Origin: Fomitopsis serialis | Taxonomy: Eukaryota; Basidiomycota; Agaricomycetes; Polyporales; Fomitopsidaceae | Length of the DNA: 61,566 nt | Reading direction: 5' to 3' | Assembly (NCBI RefSeq): GCF_022376445.1 | Contig: NW_025955190.1 | Span: 1-61,566 of the forward strand | Shown here: positions 22,560 to 32,279 of the stretch, piece after piece | Layout: every line of letters begins with the position of its first letter | How positions within the stretch are numbered: position 1 is the first letter of the stretch | The notes under the pieces: model-generated | What the model was told of the DNA's origin: nothing | Seen by the model: only the letters and a program-made list of their open reading frames with translations | Database searches by the model: none | Position numbers and translations under genes: made by a program

Positions 22560-23535
22560 TGTCTGACCGTGGCTCCAACTCTAAGAGAATCCTTCCCAAC
22601 GCGTACCAGTGTTTGAGGCGAATCACGTCGTCGTCGCTATCGAGGCAGCGCGGCTCGGAGAAGTTAGGGTAGTACGATGAGTTCGCCCCCAGGCTCGTCG
22701 TAGACGGTCGCGCACTTCCGCCCATAGGACTCCGCGAGCTTCACTCGAGGTCGCGTTCCTCAATGCTGGGAGTCGGCCGACCACCAACCGTTCCACGTTG
22801 AGTCGGAAGTGATAGGTCCCCAACTCCCATACTTCCCGGTCGACTTCCCCCGGCGTTGGATTGCGCAGAGGGTGGACCTCTTTGTCCGAGAGCGGACGTA
22901 CGTTGGACCTCTCAAGTGCCGCCTGCAGATGTTGAGGGGCCTTGAGACGATTCTTCCAGCCCTTGTGCTTGGTGGGGACCCAAGTTCCCGGAGCTTGTGC
23001 AGGGCGTCGACATGAGTTTGACGCGTCTTCAACCACCGAAGAATCGCAATGTACCCGTCGTCACCCTCCATCCGCAAGACAGAAGGGAACGGCATGAGAT
23101 GCGCATTCTCCGGAGGGAGCTGCGGTTCCGGACCCCGGTCGTGTTCCCAAGCTAGACGTCCCACGGAGATGCTCGTATCGTCCTCGAAGGGGCGTCGAAG
23201 GAAGTCGTCGACCTCGTTAGCCGTGAAGAGAGGCAACTTGGTCCTGACCGGTACTCCCGAAGAGAGCGTGATGACGTGGAAGTCGTCCGGGGGAGTGGGA
23301 TCTCTGGGGATCTGCTCCCTAGTCGAGCTGACGCCGTCCGAGAGTTGGTCAACCTTTCTCCAAGAGGGACGCCTACACGCGCGAAGAGCGAGCGCGGCTC
23401 TTCGAATCTGTCGAGAAGGGGACGAGCGGACTGTCGTTCCGCAGGGGGAGCTTCGGGGAAGGCGATCCCCGGTAGGCTGCTCTCTAGACGGTCCGCAAGC
23501 GAACACGTAGGCTTGACCGGCGAGGGTTGCTCTAT
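22560..23535 (-). pseudogene. extra coding region next to the 3' LTR of the gypsy element, frame-broken
   Basis: Continues the extra ORF region after integrase. Protein-like blocks in successive frames are LPLFTANEVDDFLRRPFEDD, GYIAILRWLKTRQTHVDALH, then KGWKNRLKAPQHLQAALERS and EVWELGTYHFRLNVERLVVG, then VIRLKHWYALGRILLELEPR next to the LTR. Joins near 22990 and 22720 need single frame changes. It may be the C-terminal part of the protein encoded at 23540-25711 or a separate one. No known domain was recognised. Confidence 0.45.
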
Positions 23536-23539
23536 TCGG

Positions 23540-25711
23540 TTAATCAAGGAAGGGGCCGGCGGAGCGATAGGCGGGGCGAACGTGGGCGAATGACGGCGAC
23601 CAGACTCTGTCCTCGCAGGCTTCGTCCTCTATCCTCTCGCTCTGCTGTCCTTCGGCCGGGGAATCGTCGAGGCATGAGGCGGGGAGGAGAGCGAGGACGC
23701 TTGAGCTGGCGTCCGGTCGGTAGGAGTCGCCGGCTCTCCAGTCACGTCGAGGCGAACGGTCGCGGTAGGAGTGGCGAGGAGGGGAGCGGCGAGGAGTGTT
23801 ATCGTACGGGCGCGAACCACCGTATTCTCGCGCTGGACGAGGAGGGGAACGGCGACGTCGAGGAGACCGAGAACGAGATGGTCGACGTTGTCGTCCCCTG
23901 GGAGAGGGTGAGCGACCTCGGAGAACAGGAGGATTGCCAGTTCGAGGTACCATCGGCGAGGGGTCGGGATCCCTCTGCTTGCCCTTATCAAAGCTCGTCA
24001 GACGAGGCGGCGAGGGACTTCTTCTTTGCTCGGGCTCCTGGGTTGGAACCGGCTCGGGCGAAGGAGGCAGGGAGAACGCCATAGGCGAGTCTCTTCGGAG
24101 GGGCGAAGAGTTCGCACCGCTCCGAGGAGGTGTGGCCGGGCAGTCCTCTGTGAAGATTCTCATCGGCGAGTCACCTCGGAGGGGCGAAGAGTTCGCGCCG
24201 CTCCGAGGGGGGGTAACCGGACGATCCTCCGCGATGGCCTCGGGCGCTGATTGATTGTTCCAGGCGTCTTCGTCCCCGGGAAAAATCGTCGAAGAAGGAG
24301 CCGCCGGTAGAGTTGACTCGATTCCCGAGGCAGAGGCGGGTGCAAGGGGAGAGGCGGGATTCCACGCTGGTACCGGAAACTTTACGTAGTTGAAATCCGG
24401 GTCTTCATCGGCACTGTCCAATTCATCTTCTTCTTCTCTCAACCTCTTCCTGCTTTTCTTGTTCGAGGGGGCCTTGGGCGCGTGATCCTCGTCGTCCCAA
24501 TACTCCAGTAACAGTCGGAGGTCGAGGCGGGCGAGGGACTCTTGGACTACGGTGGATGGGGGAGGCTTGCGAGTTACGCACCACACGGGGACTCCGAACC
24601 AAACCAACCGTTTCAGCACTTCCGCCTCGTTCTCGTCGACCCAGCTTCCGATTCCGATGATATTGGTAGCGGGCGCGCTCATGTATCCCTCGTCGAATAC
24701 TAGTTGCAGATATCTCTTATACGAATATCCTCGCAGTTCGAGGAGATGACGCTGGATGAGGGCTACATCCTTCCGGAAGGGGAATAGTTCTTGAGAGAAG
24801 CTGCGGAAGCGGTATAGCGCGTCCTGGACATCCGCAGGACGTAGACGTAGACCTCGAGGGGGTGAAGGGTCGGCGAGGAAGTAGTCGTTCGCTCTTGTGA
24901 GTTCGGCCTCGTAGAGGTTCTGGAGCGCGCGAGAGAATTCGGGGGTGGGTACTCCCCTCATGTTCTGGAAGCTCTTAACGGAGAACGTTCCCTTCCTCCT
25001 ACCGCGCGCGACGTCGAGGGTTACGTAGGCGGGGTCGACGCCTTCTTCAGTAGGAGGGACTTCGTAGATGAAAGCGCGGTGCCCTTGCGCACTGGCCCAG
25101 TATTGGGGATGGAAGCCCGGCTCGAAGAGACCCGTACGTCCGTCCGCGAAGATCTCCTCCAATGCGTCCTGTTGAGGAGGGAGCGAGGGCACGTACGGAG
25201 CATTAGGCGAGACCGCCCATACGCCCGGACTCAAGACGACCGCCGAACGGACCCGGAGATGCGCTTGGAAGTAAGTCCAAGCCGAGTCGCGGGCGTGGGT
25301 CCGGGCAGGCGCGACGCGATAGTCTTGAGGGAGGAAGAGAGACTCGCGGAATCGAAGGAAATTGGACGAGGAGGGGCCGGCCATACTTGTACCGAGCTGC
25401 GTACTCAGGAAGGAAGGAGACGATGAGGATTCAACGATCGAAGAAACGGATGAAGTTCGGACAGTCCAAACGTTCACTCGTTCGACGGGGCGGCAAGGAG
25501 CGAAGAGTTCACTCGCTTGCGTAGGGGGAGCGACGGAAGAGTAGCAAGGAGCGAAGAGTTCACTCGCTTGCGTAGGTGAGGCGATGGAAGAGTAGCAAGG
25601 AGCGAAGAGTTCACTCGCTTGCGTGGAAAGGGTTATGTAGAGAGAGGGAGAGAGAGAGCGCGGCGGGCGCTCAAAGTGAACTTGTGGCTGCACTCGCCGC
25701 GTCGCGGTCAC
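23540..25711 (-). CDS. 723-aa accessory ORF between integrase and 3' LTR, unknown function
   Basis: A single long open frame on the element's coding strand, in the position env occupies in retroviruses. The N-terminus has three 17-aa repeats of TQASELFAP type. A globular-looking middle follows (about residues 115-420) with ESLFLPQDYRVAPARTHARD, YEAELTRANDYFLADPSPPR and LLELRGYSYKRYLQLVFDEG. Then come a KKSRKRLREEEDELD basic-acidic stretch, two PPRSGANSSPLR repeats and an Arg/Ser-rich tail (RRPSRSRSPRRRRSPPRP) like SR pro-teins. There is no signal peptide and no membrane helix, so it is not an env-like glycoprotein. An RNA- or nuclear-binding role for the SR tail is only inference. It is the most intact frame of this element besides integrase. 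Confidence 0.6.
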   Translation of the reverse strand: MTATRRVQPQVHFERPPRSLSPSLYITLSTQASELFAPCYSSIASPTQASELFAPCYSSVAPPTQASELFAPCRPVERVNVWTVRTSSVSSIVESSSSPSFLSTQLGTSMAGPSSSNFLRFRESLFLPQDYRVAPARTHARDSAWTYFQAHLRVRSAVVLSPGVWAVSPNAPYVPSLPPQQDALEEIFADGRTGLFEPGFHPQYWASAQGHRAFIYEVPPTEEGVDPAYVTLDVARGRRKGTFSVKSFQNMRGVPTPEFSRALQNLYEAELTRANDYFLADPSPPRGLRLRPADVQDALYRFRSFSQELFPFRKDVALIQRHLLELRGYSYKRYLQLVFDEGYMSAPATNIIGIGSWVDENEAEVLKRLVWFGVPVWCVTRKPPPSTVVQESLARLDLRLLLEYWDDEDHAPKAPSNKKSRKRLREEEDELDSADEDPDFNYVKFPVPAWNPASPLAPASASGIESTLPAAPSSTIFPGDEDAWNNQSAPEAIAEDRPVTPPRSGANSSPLRGDSPMRIFTEDCPATPPRSGANSSPLRRDSPMAFSLPPSPEPVPTQEPEQRRSPSPPRLTSFDKGKQRDPDPSPMVPRTGNPPVLRGRSPSPRGRQRRPSRSRSPRRRRSPPRPAREYGGSRPYDNTPRRSPPRHSYRDRSPRRDWRAGDSYRPDASSSVLALLPASCLDDSPAEGQQSERIEDEACEDRVWSPSFAHVRPAYRSAGPFLD
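24095..24210 (-). repeat. palindromic cassette family D, two copies
   Basis: Copies centred near 24111 and 24191. Plus-strand left arm CTCGGAGGGGCGAA (first copy TTCGGAGGGGCGAA), centre GAG, right arm TTCGCGCCGCTCCGAG. The outer stem CTCGGAG / CTCCGAG is followed by one unpaired G in the right arm. In element sense each encodes RSGANSSPLR. Confidence 0.7.
25494..25621 (-). repeat. palindromic cassette family A in a 51-bp tandem repeat, three copies
   Basis: Copies at 25494-25519, 25545-25570 and 25596-25621, exact period 51 bp. Plus-strand left arm CAAGGAGCGAA, right arm TTCACTCGCTTG, with one unpaired G before the closing CTTG. In element sense the 17-codon unit gives TQASELFAPCYSS-like peptides at the start of the accessory ORF. 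Confidence 0.85.
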
Positions 25712-25871
25712 GTGTTCAGCGTGGGTGGTAGAAGCGCTGACGCGTAGGAGAGGAAGATTAGAGGAAAGTAAAGTAGGTATTTCTTAAGGAAGAGAGAGAG
25801 AACTATCTACGGTTGTTTTACTACAGGAGTCGTTCTTGTATTTACTACTACTAATCTTAGTACATGTATTC
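25712..25871. other. spacer between integrase and accessory ORF
   Basis: 160 bp with purine-rich plus-strand runs (AGAGAGAGAGAAC near 25790) and A+T-rich DNA. It could hold a promoter or splice signal for the accessory ORF; nothing specific is seen. Confidence 0.3.
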
Positions 25872-27845
25872 TCAGCGAGTGAGGCCTTGAGAAGTCTTAT
25901 AATCTCGAAGAATTTCGTGCGCGTTCCGAAGGTGAGCTGCTGGCTCCCAAGTATCGTGTACGGGTCCGTAGTGTTTCCATCGTACTAGGAACTCTAGTCG
26001 GTTTCTCTTTGACCGGTTTCTCCTCCAAGCTACTATGCGTTCCACTTCGTACTCTTCGGAAGCGAGCAGGTCGGATTGGCGAGGATCCGGCAGCGTAGGC
26101 CGGTCTACCCCTTCGTAAGAAGCGTCAGGTTCCCGGTACTTCCGTAGATGTTCGATGCTGATGACAGGGTTCATAGGGTAAGTGTCGGGAATAGCGAGTC
26201 GGTAGACCAGAGGGTTGACTTGTTCTTGGACCGGGAAGGGTCCGAGCATACGTTGTACCAGCTTTTTGCCAGTACCCTTTACGTCTACTAGTTCAAGCGA
26301 GTGCGGATTCACCAGAACTCGGGAGCCGACCGGAAAAGTTTCGGGTCTTCGTCCCTTGTTGTAGCTTCGAGCTGCCTGTTCTTGAGCTATGGCTAGGGCG
26401 TCACGAGCTCGTTGGCGGTGGAGCTCCATTTCGATGGCAAAGTCGGTGGCGCGCTCGCTGGCGAGTTGAGGACGTTCTACGTATCGTTCGTCTTTGATCA
26501 GGAAATCCAAGGAACCCTTGGGATGGAACCCGTAGAGCAAGAAGTACGGGGTTTGACCCGTAGCGGAGTGAACGGATGAGTTGTAAGCGTGCGCGAGAGC
26601 CGGCAACCATTGCGACCACGTATTCCGGTCTCCTTGGATGTAGGCTCTCAGCATGGTCTCGATGCGTTGATTCACGATTTCGGTTTGTCCGTCGTGCTGC
26701 GGGTGATGCGAGGAGGACAAGCACAGGTGAATTCCCAACTCAGCGGCCACCGCTCTCCAAAACTCGGACGTCCATCGACCGTCCCGGTCGCAGATGATAT
26801 GTTCCGGGATGCCGAACCGATAGACGACGTGTTGTACGAACAAGTGAGCGAACTCCACGGTGTTCAGAGTGCCTTCGCAAGGTATGAACAGTCCATGCTT
26901 CGTGCAGCGGTCTACTACCACTAGCACTGCGTCGTAACCGTCTGACCGCGGCAGACCAGTGATGAGATCGAAAGAGATCCATTCGAAGGGACGGTTAGGG
27001 ATAGGATTAGGTCGCAGCAATCCCGCTTTGGCTCTTCGGTCGGTCTTGATCTTCTGACAAACGTCGCAGGACATGGCGTAGTCGCGCACGTCTCTCCGGA
27101 GGGAAGGCCAAAAGAATCGTTCGTTGATTCTCCAGGCCAGTTTCCTAGGACCTTCGTGAGCCGACTCGTAAGGAGAGTCGTGTAACCGAGCGATTAAGGG
27201 GACAACCTCAGTTCTGGGTACGCATAATCTGACGGGGTCGGAGCCGGTACGGATGTACAGCAGTTTCGAGTCGTCTGTGAAGAAGCACTGTCCGGAGAAC
27301 CTCTGCAGGCCCGGTTCATTGGCTTTCTTCCATTTGTCTCGGAAGAAAGGGTCCTTCTCGTAGCCCTTAACGAAGTTGGCCTTGTACTCTGGACTCAACT
27401 CTATGAGTAGAGTCGGCAGTGAGACGTCTTTGTCGGGTGAGTACAGGTAACTGGGATCTTCTGACGCTTCCGTACTTGTCAGACTTGTTACCGGTTGATC
27501 TTGAGTCGTGGCGGGGTGAGCTAGACGATTTATGCTTGGACGGGGAGGTGTTCCTCCCGCGGCTTCGCTATCGTCGTTTGGAAGGGGAGGTGTTCCTCCC
27601 GCTTCCTTGCTCGTTCGGCTCTCTGCGTAAACGTAGTCTTGATAGTGGTTGTCTTCGCTGGCAAGGGGAGGTGTTCCTCCCGCTTCCCAGCTGGTTCTGC
27701 TTCCCGCGTGATCGTCCTCTTGTTCGTAGTTGCCCTCGCCTGGAAGGGAAGGTGTTCCTCCCGCTTCCACGCTATTTTGGCTCTCGGCGTCCGGGAGTTC
27801 TTGATCGTTATCTCCTGTGTAGATTACCTCCCGCTCCCCGCCCCC
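25872..27845 (-). CDS. integrase with C-terminal chromodomain (Ty3/gypsy)
   Basis: Frame open from 27770 and beyond to 25872. The N-terminus holds four EAGGTPPLP-type repeats (palindromic cassettes B). The HHCC zinc finger spans about residues 197-238 (HDSPYESAHEG...CDVCQ). Catalytic residues are D268 (SFDLITGLP), D328 (CDRDGRWTSEF) and E364 (DGQTEIVNQRIE). A GPFPVQE-type domain follows, then a chromodomain at about residues 575-625 (EYEVERIVAW...FLVRWKHYGPVHDTWEP). It inserts element cDNA; chromodomain integrases are known to target heterochromatin marks. Catalytic residues and frame are intact. The link to the RNase H frame upstream is broken at a C4 run (27836-27839). Confidence 0.93.
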   Translation of the reverse strand, partial: GGGEREVIYTGDNDQELPDAESQNSVEAGGTPSLPGEGNYEQEDDHAGSRTSWEAGGTPPLASEDNHYQDYVYAESRTSKEAGGTPPLPNDDSEAAGGTPPRPSINRLAHPATTQDQPVTSLTSTEASEDPSYLYSPDKDVSLPTLLIELSPEYKANFVKGYEKDPFFRDKWKKANEPGLQRFSGQCFFTDDSKLLYIRTGSDPVRLCVPRTEVVPLIARLHDSPYESAHEGPRKLAWRINERFFWPSLRRDVRDYAMSCDVCQKIKTDRRAKAGLLRPNPIPNRPFEWISFDLITGLPRSDGYDAVLVVVDRCTKHGLFIPCEGTLNTVEFAHLFVQHVVYRFGIPEHIICDRDGRWTSEFWRAVAAELGIHLCLSSSHHPQHDGQTEIVNQRIETMLRAYIQGDRNTWSQWLPALAHAYNSSVHSATGQTPYFLLYGFHPKGSLDFLIKDERYVERPQLASERATDFAIEMELHRQRARDALAIAQEQAARSYNKGRRPETFPVGSRVLVNPHSLELVDVKGTGKKLVQRMLGPFPVQEQVNPLVYRLAIPDTYPMNPVISIEHLRKYREPDASYEGVDRPTLPDPRQSDLLASEEYEVERIVAWRRNRSKRNRLEFLVRWKHYGPVHDTWEPAAHLRNAHEILRDYKTSQGLTR
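27539..27769 (-). repeat. palindromic cassette family B, four copies
   Basis: Copies at about 27539-27565, 27580-27606, 27658-27690 and 27741-27769. Plus-strand left arm GGAAGGGGAGG, right arm CCTCCCGCTTCC; one unpaired G in the right arm precedes the closing CTTCC. The 27658 copy has a longer, different outer stem (CTGG / CCAG) that still pairs. In element sense they encode EAGGTP(S/P)LP. Confidence 0.8.
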
Positions 27846-28930
27846 ACGCTGAAGCCTAAAGTGTCGTGGTGAGCGGTGGAAAATCCGGTCGACGGTGGGG
27901 TAGCTTCAAGCACTGTTTCCCAGAGGCGTGGACCGACGCAGCGGCCGTCAGTCTTGTAGCGGGAGTACGGTCGGCTGCAGCTTCCGCGGCTTCCGGGGTA
28001 GCTTGGTCCGGAATGATGGGGACTGAGCGATCCTCCTGTGGTGATTGGTGGTCCGGTGGTAGACGGGGTAGCCGAGATAGTGGGTCCACGTTGGAATGAA
28101 CGCGTCCGGCGCGGTGTACGATGTCTAGGTATGGCATGAACGCCGCGAAGACCGCCCCCCAGGCCGCTAGTCGTCTGTTGGTGTTCTCGTAGGTACGGGC
28201 CCATTGTAGGGCGGCATGGTCGTGACTAGAGTGACTTCTTCGCCTTCGATGAACGGTTGGAAACGAATCAATCCTTCTTTGGCGGCTAGGGCTTCGCGTT
28301 CAGTGGCAGAGTAGTTGCGCTCAGCGGGCTTGCATGTCCGACTCCAGTACGCTATGACGCGCTCCACATGGACGAACGTTTCATCCAATGTAGAGGCCCA
28401 AGCGGAGGGAACGGGGCAGTCGTTGAACTTGCTTGAGGTCTTAGTAACTAGGACCGGTATGGAAGCACGGTCCTTGTAAGCCTTGGCCAGTCTGTCGTAG
28501 GTGCGAGTTCCCTTCAGATCGCCGACCTTGATGGCTTGGACTTGTTGAAGACACGCTCCCAGAGCTACATCGGAGGCGTCGGTATATAGTCGGTACGGTT
28601 GGCTGGGAATCGCGTGAGCGAGCACGGGGGCAGATTGAAGGGCTTCCTTCGCGTTAAGCCAGGCGGATTCGCACTCCGCGGTCCATACCCACTTGTGGTC
28701 CTTCTTCAACAATTCGAAGAGTGGTGAGACTACGAATGAGTAGTAAGGTATGTAGGCGGCGAAGTAGACCGTCATGCCAAGGAACGTTTGCAGTTCCGAA
28801 ACCCGTTTAGGGCGTGCGAGTTCCATGACGGCCCGGACCTTCTCTTGGTGGGTCGAGAAACCTAGTCGGGACACCTTTTGGCCGAGTAAGAGGATGGACG
28901 TGTAACCAAAGTGCATTTCGGCGGTGACAA
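27846..28930 (-). pseudogene. RT connection, RNase H and linker of the gypsy element, frame-broken
   Basis: Block from 28916: HFGYTSILLLGQKVSRLGFS, ELQTFLGMTVYFAAYIPYYS, then RNase H with YTDASDVALGACLQQ and ATEREALAAKEGLI. A one-base loss near 28220-28226 moves the last RNase H motif (TDHAALQW) and VHRAGRVHSNVDPLSRLPRL into another frame. A second loss near 28910-28914 separates this block from the RT frame. The linker to integrase (27846-28100) is Pro/Ala-rich. Confidence 0.85.
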
Positions 28931-29902
28931 GGTGATGCCGGAGTTTATGATAGATTTAAGGACCTTGTCGAGGTGACCGATGTGTTCATCCCAAGACCGA
29001 GAGTAAACGACGATGTCGTCGATGTAAACTAACGCGAACAGCCATAAGTATGGCGCGAGAACACCTTGCATTACTCGTTGGAAGGCTGACGGTCCATTCC
29101 GTAGTCCGAAAGGAAGTCGTTTGAACTGGAACAATCCTCGGTGGGACCGGAACGCTGTCTTCTCCCTGTCGTTCTCGGCGACGTTCAACTGGGTGAAGCC
29201 TGAAAGAGCGTCCAAGGAAGTAAGCACCTGAGCCCCGGTTAGGGCTTGCAGGATTTCGTTCTGTCGCGGGATCGGAAATTCATCGGCCACGGTGACGGTA
29301 TTCAGGCGACGGTAGTCGACACAAAGCCGTGGTTTGCCGTTTCGGTAGGCGATGAGAACCGGGGCCCCCCACGGACTGTTCGAAGGTTCGATGACGTCCA
29401 ACGCAAGCCAAGCGTCAAGTTGTTTGTCGATTACATCACGCTTAGCGGGCGAAGCGGAGTACATGGGCAGGGAGATAGGTTTGGCGTCCGGTGCTGTCTT
29501 GACTTCGACCGCAGCGGGATTATGGCCAAGTCGTCCGTCGAACGCGAATGCGGCTTGGTTGTCGTGGAGCATGCGAACCAACTTGTCTTTTTCATCGGCT
29601 GGCCATTCAGGCCCGATGTCAAGGATTCCTTCAAGTTGATTTGACGGATACGTCTCGGGATCGGGCAGCTCCGCTGTCTTAGGACCCCACTGCTCTTCGA
29701 CTTGGTTCGGATCTTCTTCGACGACTTCAGCCTCATGGGACGTCTCGGAGGCGCCGCGAATGAGAGCTTGGACGGACGCAGCGTGGGCTTCGAGCTCGGG
29801 GTGCTCTGTGTGAAGTATTGGGCGGGGTCGTGCAGGAGCCCAAGTAGTTCGCCCTGTCTGACGATGTAGGGACGGTCCGTGGGGTTGGTGATCGGGATAC
29901 AA
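28862..29902 (-). CDS. reverse transcriptase domain of the gypsy element
   Basis: Copies element RNA into cDNA. Motifs in order: LDVIEPSNSPWGAPVLIAYR, KPRLCVDYRRLNTVTVADEF, QVLTSLDALSGFTQLNVAEN, KTAFRSHRGLFQFKRLPFGL, GPSAFQRVMQGVL and the active site YIDDIVVYSRSWDEH. All catalytic Asp residues are present. The upstream part (29640-29900) is the acidic spacer between protease and RT. The frame ends early because of the one-base loss near 28912. Confidence 0.93.
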   Translation of the reverse strand: MYPDHQPHGPSLHRQTGRTTWAPARPRPILHTEHPELEAHAASVQALIRGASETSHEAEVVEEDPNQVEEQWGPKTAELPDPETYPSNQLEGILDIGPEWPADEKDKLVRMLHDNQAAFAFDGRLGHNPAAVEVKTAPDAKPISLPMYSASPAKRDVIDKQLDAWLALDVIEPSNSPWGAPVLIAYRNGKPRLCVDYRRLNTVTVADEFPIPRQNEILQALTGAQVLTSLDALSGFTQLNVAENDREKTAFRSHRGLFQFKRLPFGLRNGPSAFQRVMQGVLAPYLWLFALVYIDDIVVYSRSWDEHIGHLDKVLKSIINSGITLSPPKCTLVTRPSSYSAKRCPD

Positions 29903-30370
29903 ACGTGCTTAGCGTCGATGATGGTAGGAGTGGTGAGGAGGAAGGACCCGTCGGGCTGGCCAAGTACAGTCTTCTCGATGAACCAGGATCGTGGTGACTG
30001 AAATCCGCCTGTATAGGTACGGAACGGCAGGAGTGTGGAGAAATCCGCACGTCCTGTAGAGCGACTGCCGAAGGTCTATCCCTCTTCAACCGTTCACGAT
30101 GCGGTTCGCTTGTCTCCTACGATGCGTCTTTGCCTTCACGAAACTAGCGGATGAATCCTTAGTCATGATTTTGAGTCGGGGTCGCTCTTGTCGATGGCGG
30201 AAGAGGCAGGTATGGAGTATCCGTATCGCTAACCTTGATTGCGGATCCGTTCGCGAGGCTCCTGGTGACGCTCAATTCGTAATTGACGTGGAAGTCCTCG
30301 CCGAGAAGCAACGGCGCTGACATGCCAGGCACGACGTAGCACTCGGCGACCATCTTGAGGACATGCCTTG
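29903..30370 (-). pseudogene. protease to RT spacer of the gypsy element, frame-broken
   Basis: The C-terminal part of protease, with VPGMSAPLLLGEDFHVNYEL, continues in a different frame from the DSGAD part, so one indel lies near 30330-30360. The stretch 29903-30150 has no single long frame. Confidence 0.6.
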
Positions 30371-30836
30371 TTCTGTCTCCACGTACACCTGGGTTTGCAC
30401 GTACCCGGTGATACGAAACCCTCCGGTGAGCTGGAAAAGATTCATTCTCAGGCCTTGTCGGATCTTAGGACGAGAGGCAAGAGGGAGCGATTCGAGATAT
30501 TCCTGCGAAACCAGTGATATGTCTGCTCCTGAGTCTGCTCGACAAGTCACCAAGGGGTGGGATAAACTCCCGAACCGCAGTTGGAACGACAAGGCAGCTA
30601 CTCCCACCGTAGAGTGACCCGCAGGCGGATCGCGTACGCGAGGTACCATCACTATTTTCGGCTCGGGGGGAGACCAGCCGGCATTACCTACAGGAGCGAA
30701 AGCTTCACTCGCTGTAGAGTCTGCAGGAGCGAACGTTTCACTCGCTGCAGACTTTGCGCCTGCAAAGGCCTCACGGTCGTACAAGTGATGGGTGGAGCCA
30801 TCCGCGGCCAACGCTTCCGCCAGCATACCTTCGAGC
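30272..30836 (-). CDS. aspartic protease region of the gypsy element
   Basis: Retropepsin-like domain with the active-site motif RADSGADISLVSQEYLESLP, then RMNLFQLTGGFRITGYVQTQ. It should cut the Gag-Pol polyprotein. The upstream part has two family-A cassettes giving SETFAP / SEAFAP peptides. Confidence 0.85.
30688..30750 (-). repeat. palindromic cassette family A, two adjacent copies with different outer stems
   Basis: 30688-30717: outer stem CTACAG / CTGTAG. 30721-30750: outer stem CTGCAG / CTGCAG. Both enclose GAGCGAA...TTCACTC with the unpaired G. The outer stems differ by compensating changes. A further copy at 31371-31398 has outer stem CGTAG / CTACG, and a weaker one lies at about 34364-34390. 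Confidence 0.8.
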
Positions 30837-32170
30837 TTAGCTCCGGGGGCGCCGTCGGGCGAGCGTCCTCCAGAATGGAAGGATGGTCGAGCGGTAGAGA
30901 GTCAGAATAGACGATGGACGGTTCAGGTTCATCTTCGATAGTAACGGCATACGTACGGCGACGTTGGCTGACGGTAGCCTTGAGATACTCGCCTTCAGAA
31001 CGACGGATGTCCGCCCACAAAGCGTTAGAAAGTCTCGCATTGTTAAAGCTACTACAGATATAGGCGACGAAGGCTTGATTGTATTCCTCGTTCTCTTCAG
31101 CGTCGCAGTCGTGTTCCGCGCCGATGAGTAAAGCGTTTCGTCCAATATCGTATTCGTTCCAGTGAGGACAGTCCCTATCCCAATGGAAAGGACTGCCGCA
31201 GACTCTGCAATCGCCGGGCGGAGCACGCTTGCTCTTGACTGAATCGTTCCGGGGGAATCGAGGACCAGCCGAGGAGGTTTCCGTCCCGCGCCGCGAGGTC
31301 TGTTCGAGGATGCCTTCTGATTCTGAACGGTTGCAGCATGAGCATCCGTAGCAGGGTTCTCGGCTTGACCCGTAGGAGCGAATCCTTCACTCGCTACGGT
31401 TCCCGATGGAAGGGAGGTCGAAGTGTCCTCGCCGTCCACATCGAATTCGAAGCCTCCTCCGAAGCCGTCGGCCGCGAAGGCACGACGCGTTCGAATGAAC
31501 GACCTGGTCTCTTTCTTAGTCGCAGGGAGCTTCAACACTTGTTCGTATTGGGACGAGTTTGCAGGGGCCATGGAAGCGAACGCAATGAGCTCGTCCTTCT
31601 TGTCCGATACTTTGGCCAAGAGAGCAGGGATAGTACTGATGGAGTCGAGGGACAGGACGGTGGACCAGGTCGGCGGCACGTTCTGCATGACCGCGGCGAT
31701 TTCGTCAAGTTGCGTCTCTCGCGCGCTGGTGAGTGCCGATGGTAGAGTATTCGTCTGTTAATGAAGTCGAGAGGCTGCTCCTTCTCGTAGCCAGCCTGCC
31801 GGAAGCGTTGTCCGTCGTATTGAGTGCGCAGAGCGACAAGGAACTTGAAGGTGAAGAATTGTAGTTTGATTCCTTCGTATAGGTTCCACCAGCTGGCCGA
31901 ATAAAGCTTTTGCGTCTCGTAGCCCAGTACCAACCACCAGCTTTCAGCTTGACCCGTGAACCGTCCGGAGCGACGGATCCTAGGTCTCGCGCGACATGTA
32001 TATTCTTCATGGCGAGGTTGTTCATCTTATGCAGGTAGGCGAGGATGGTTTTAAGATCCCCGTCCCATTGAGGAACTGAGTCGCGTGAGATCTTCTGGTC
32101 GAGACGGACCCCTTGTTCGCGAGGCGCGGGAGAATGATGAATAATAATCGCTGGTTGACCGTTAGGTAGT
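30837..32170 (-). pseudogene. Gag capsid and CCHC zinc knuckle of the gypsy element, frame-broken
   Basis: Structural Gag protein. The capsid-like part reads DGDLKTILAYLHKMNNLAMK, then (one frame over) RFTGQAESWWLVLGYETQKL, ASWWNLYEGIKLQFF and RFRQAGYEKEQPLDFINRRI, a pattern known from agaricomycete gypsy Gags. A nucleocapsid zinc knuckle, CRVCGSPFHWDRDC (CX2CX4HX4C), lies at about 31170-31205 in yet another frame. A family-A cassette at 31371-31398 gives SEGFAP. At least three single-base frame changes separate these blocks. Confidence 0.85.
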
Positions 32171-32279
32171 TGTCCGTAGGCGTAGCTACCCGGTGGGGGC
32201 GGGTCTCCGCCTGGTGGTCCTCCTCCCGCAGGTTGGAAAGGGTAAGGGCCCCAGTTCCACGGCGGACGAGGAGAATCCC

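Noticed and set aside
25494..25621. Regularly spaced repeats as a CRISPR array
   Set aside because: Only three units, spacers are nearly identical, the array lies within an ORF, and the genome is eukaryotic.
22560..25711. Accessory ORF as an env-like gene
   Set aside because: No signal peptide, no membrane helix and no furin-like site visible; the SR-rich tail is unlike a glycoprotein.
28720..29740. Plus-strand frames within the RT and protease region as genes
   Set aside because: Mirror frames of well-conserved minus-strand pol domains.
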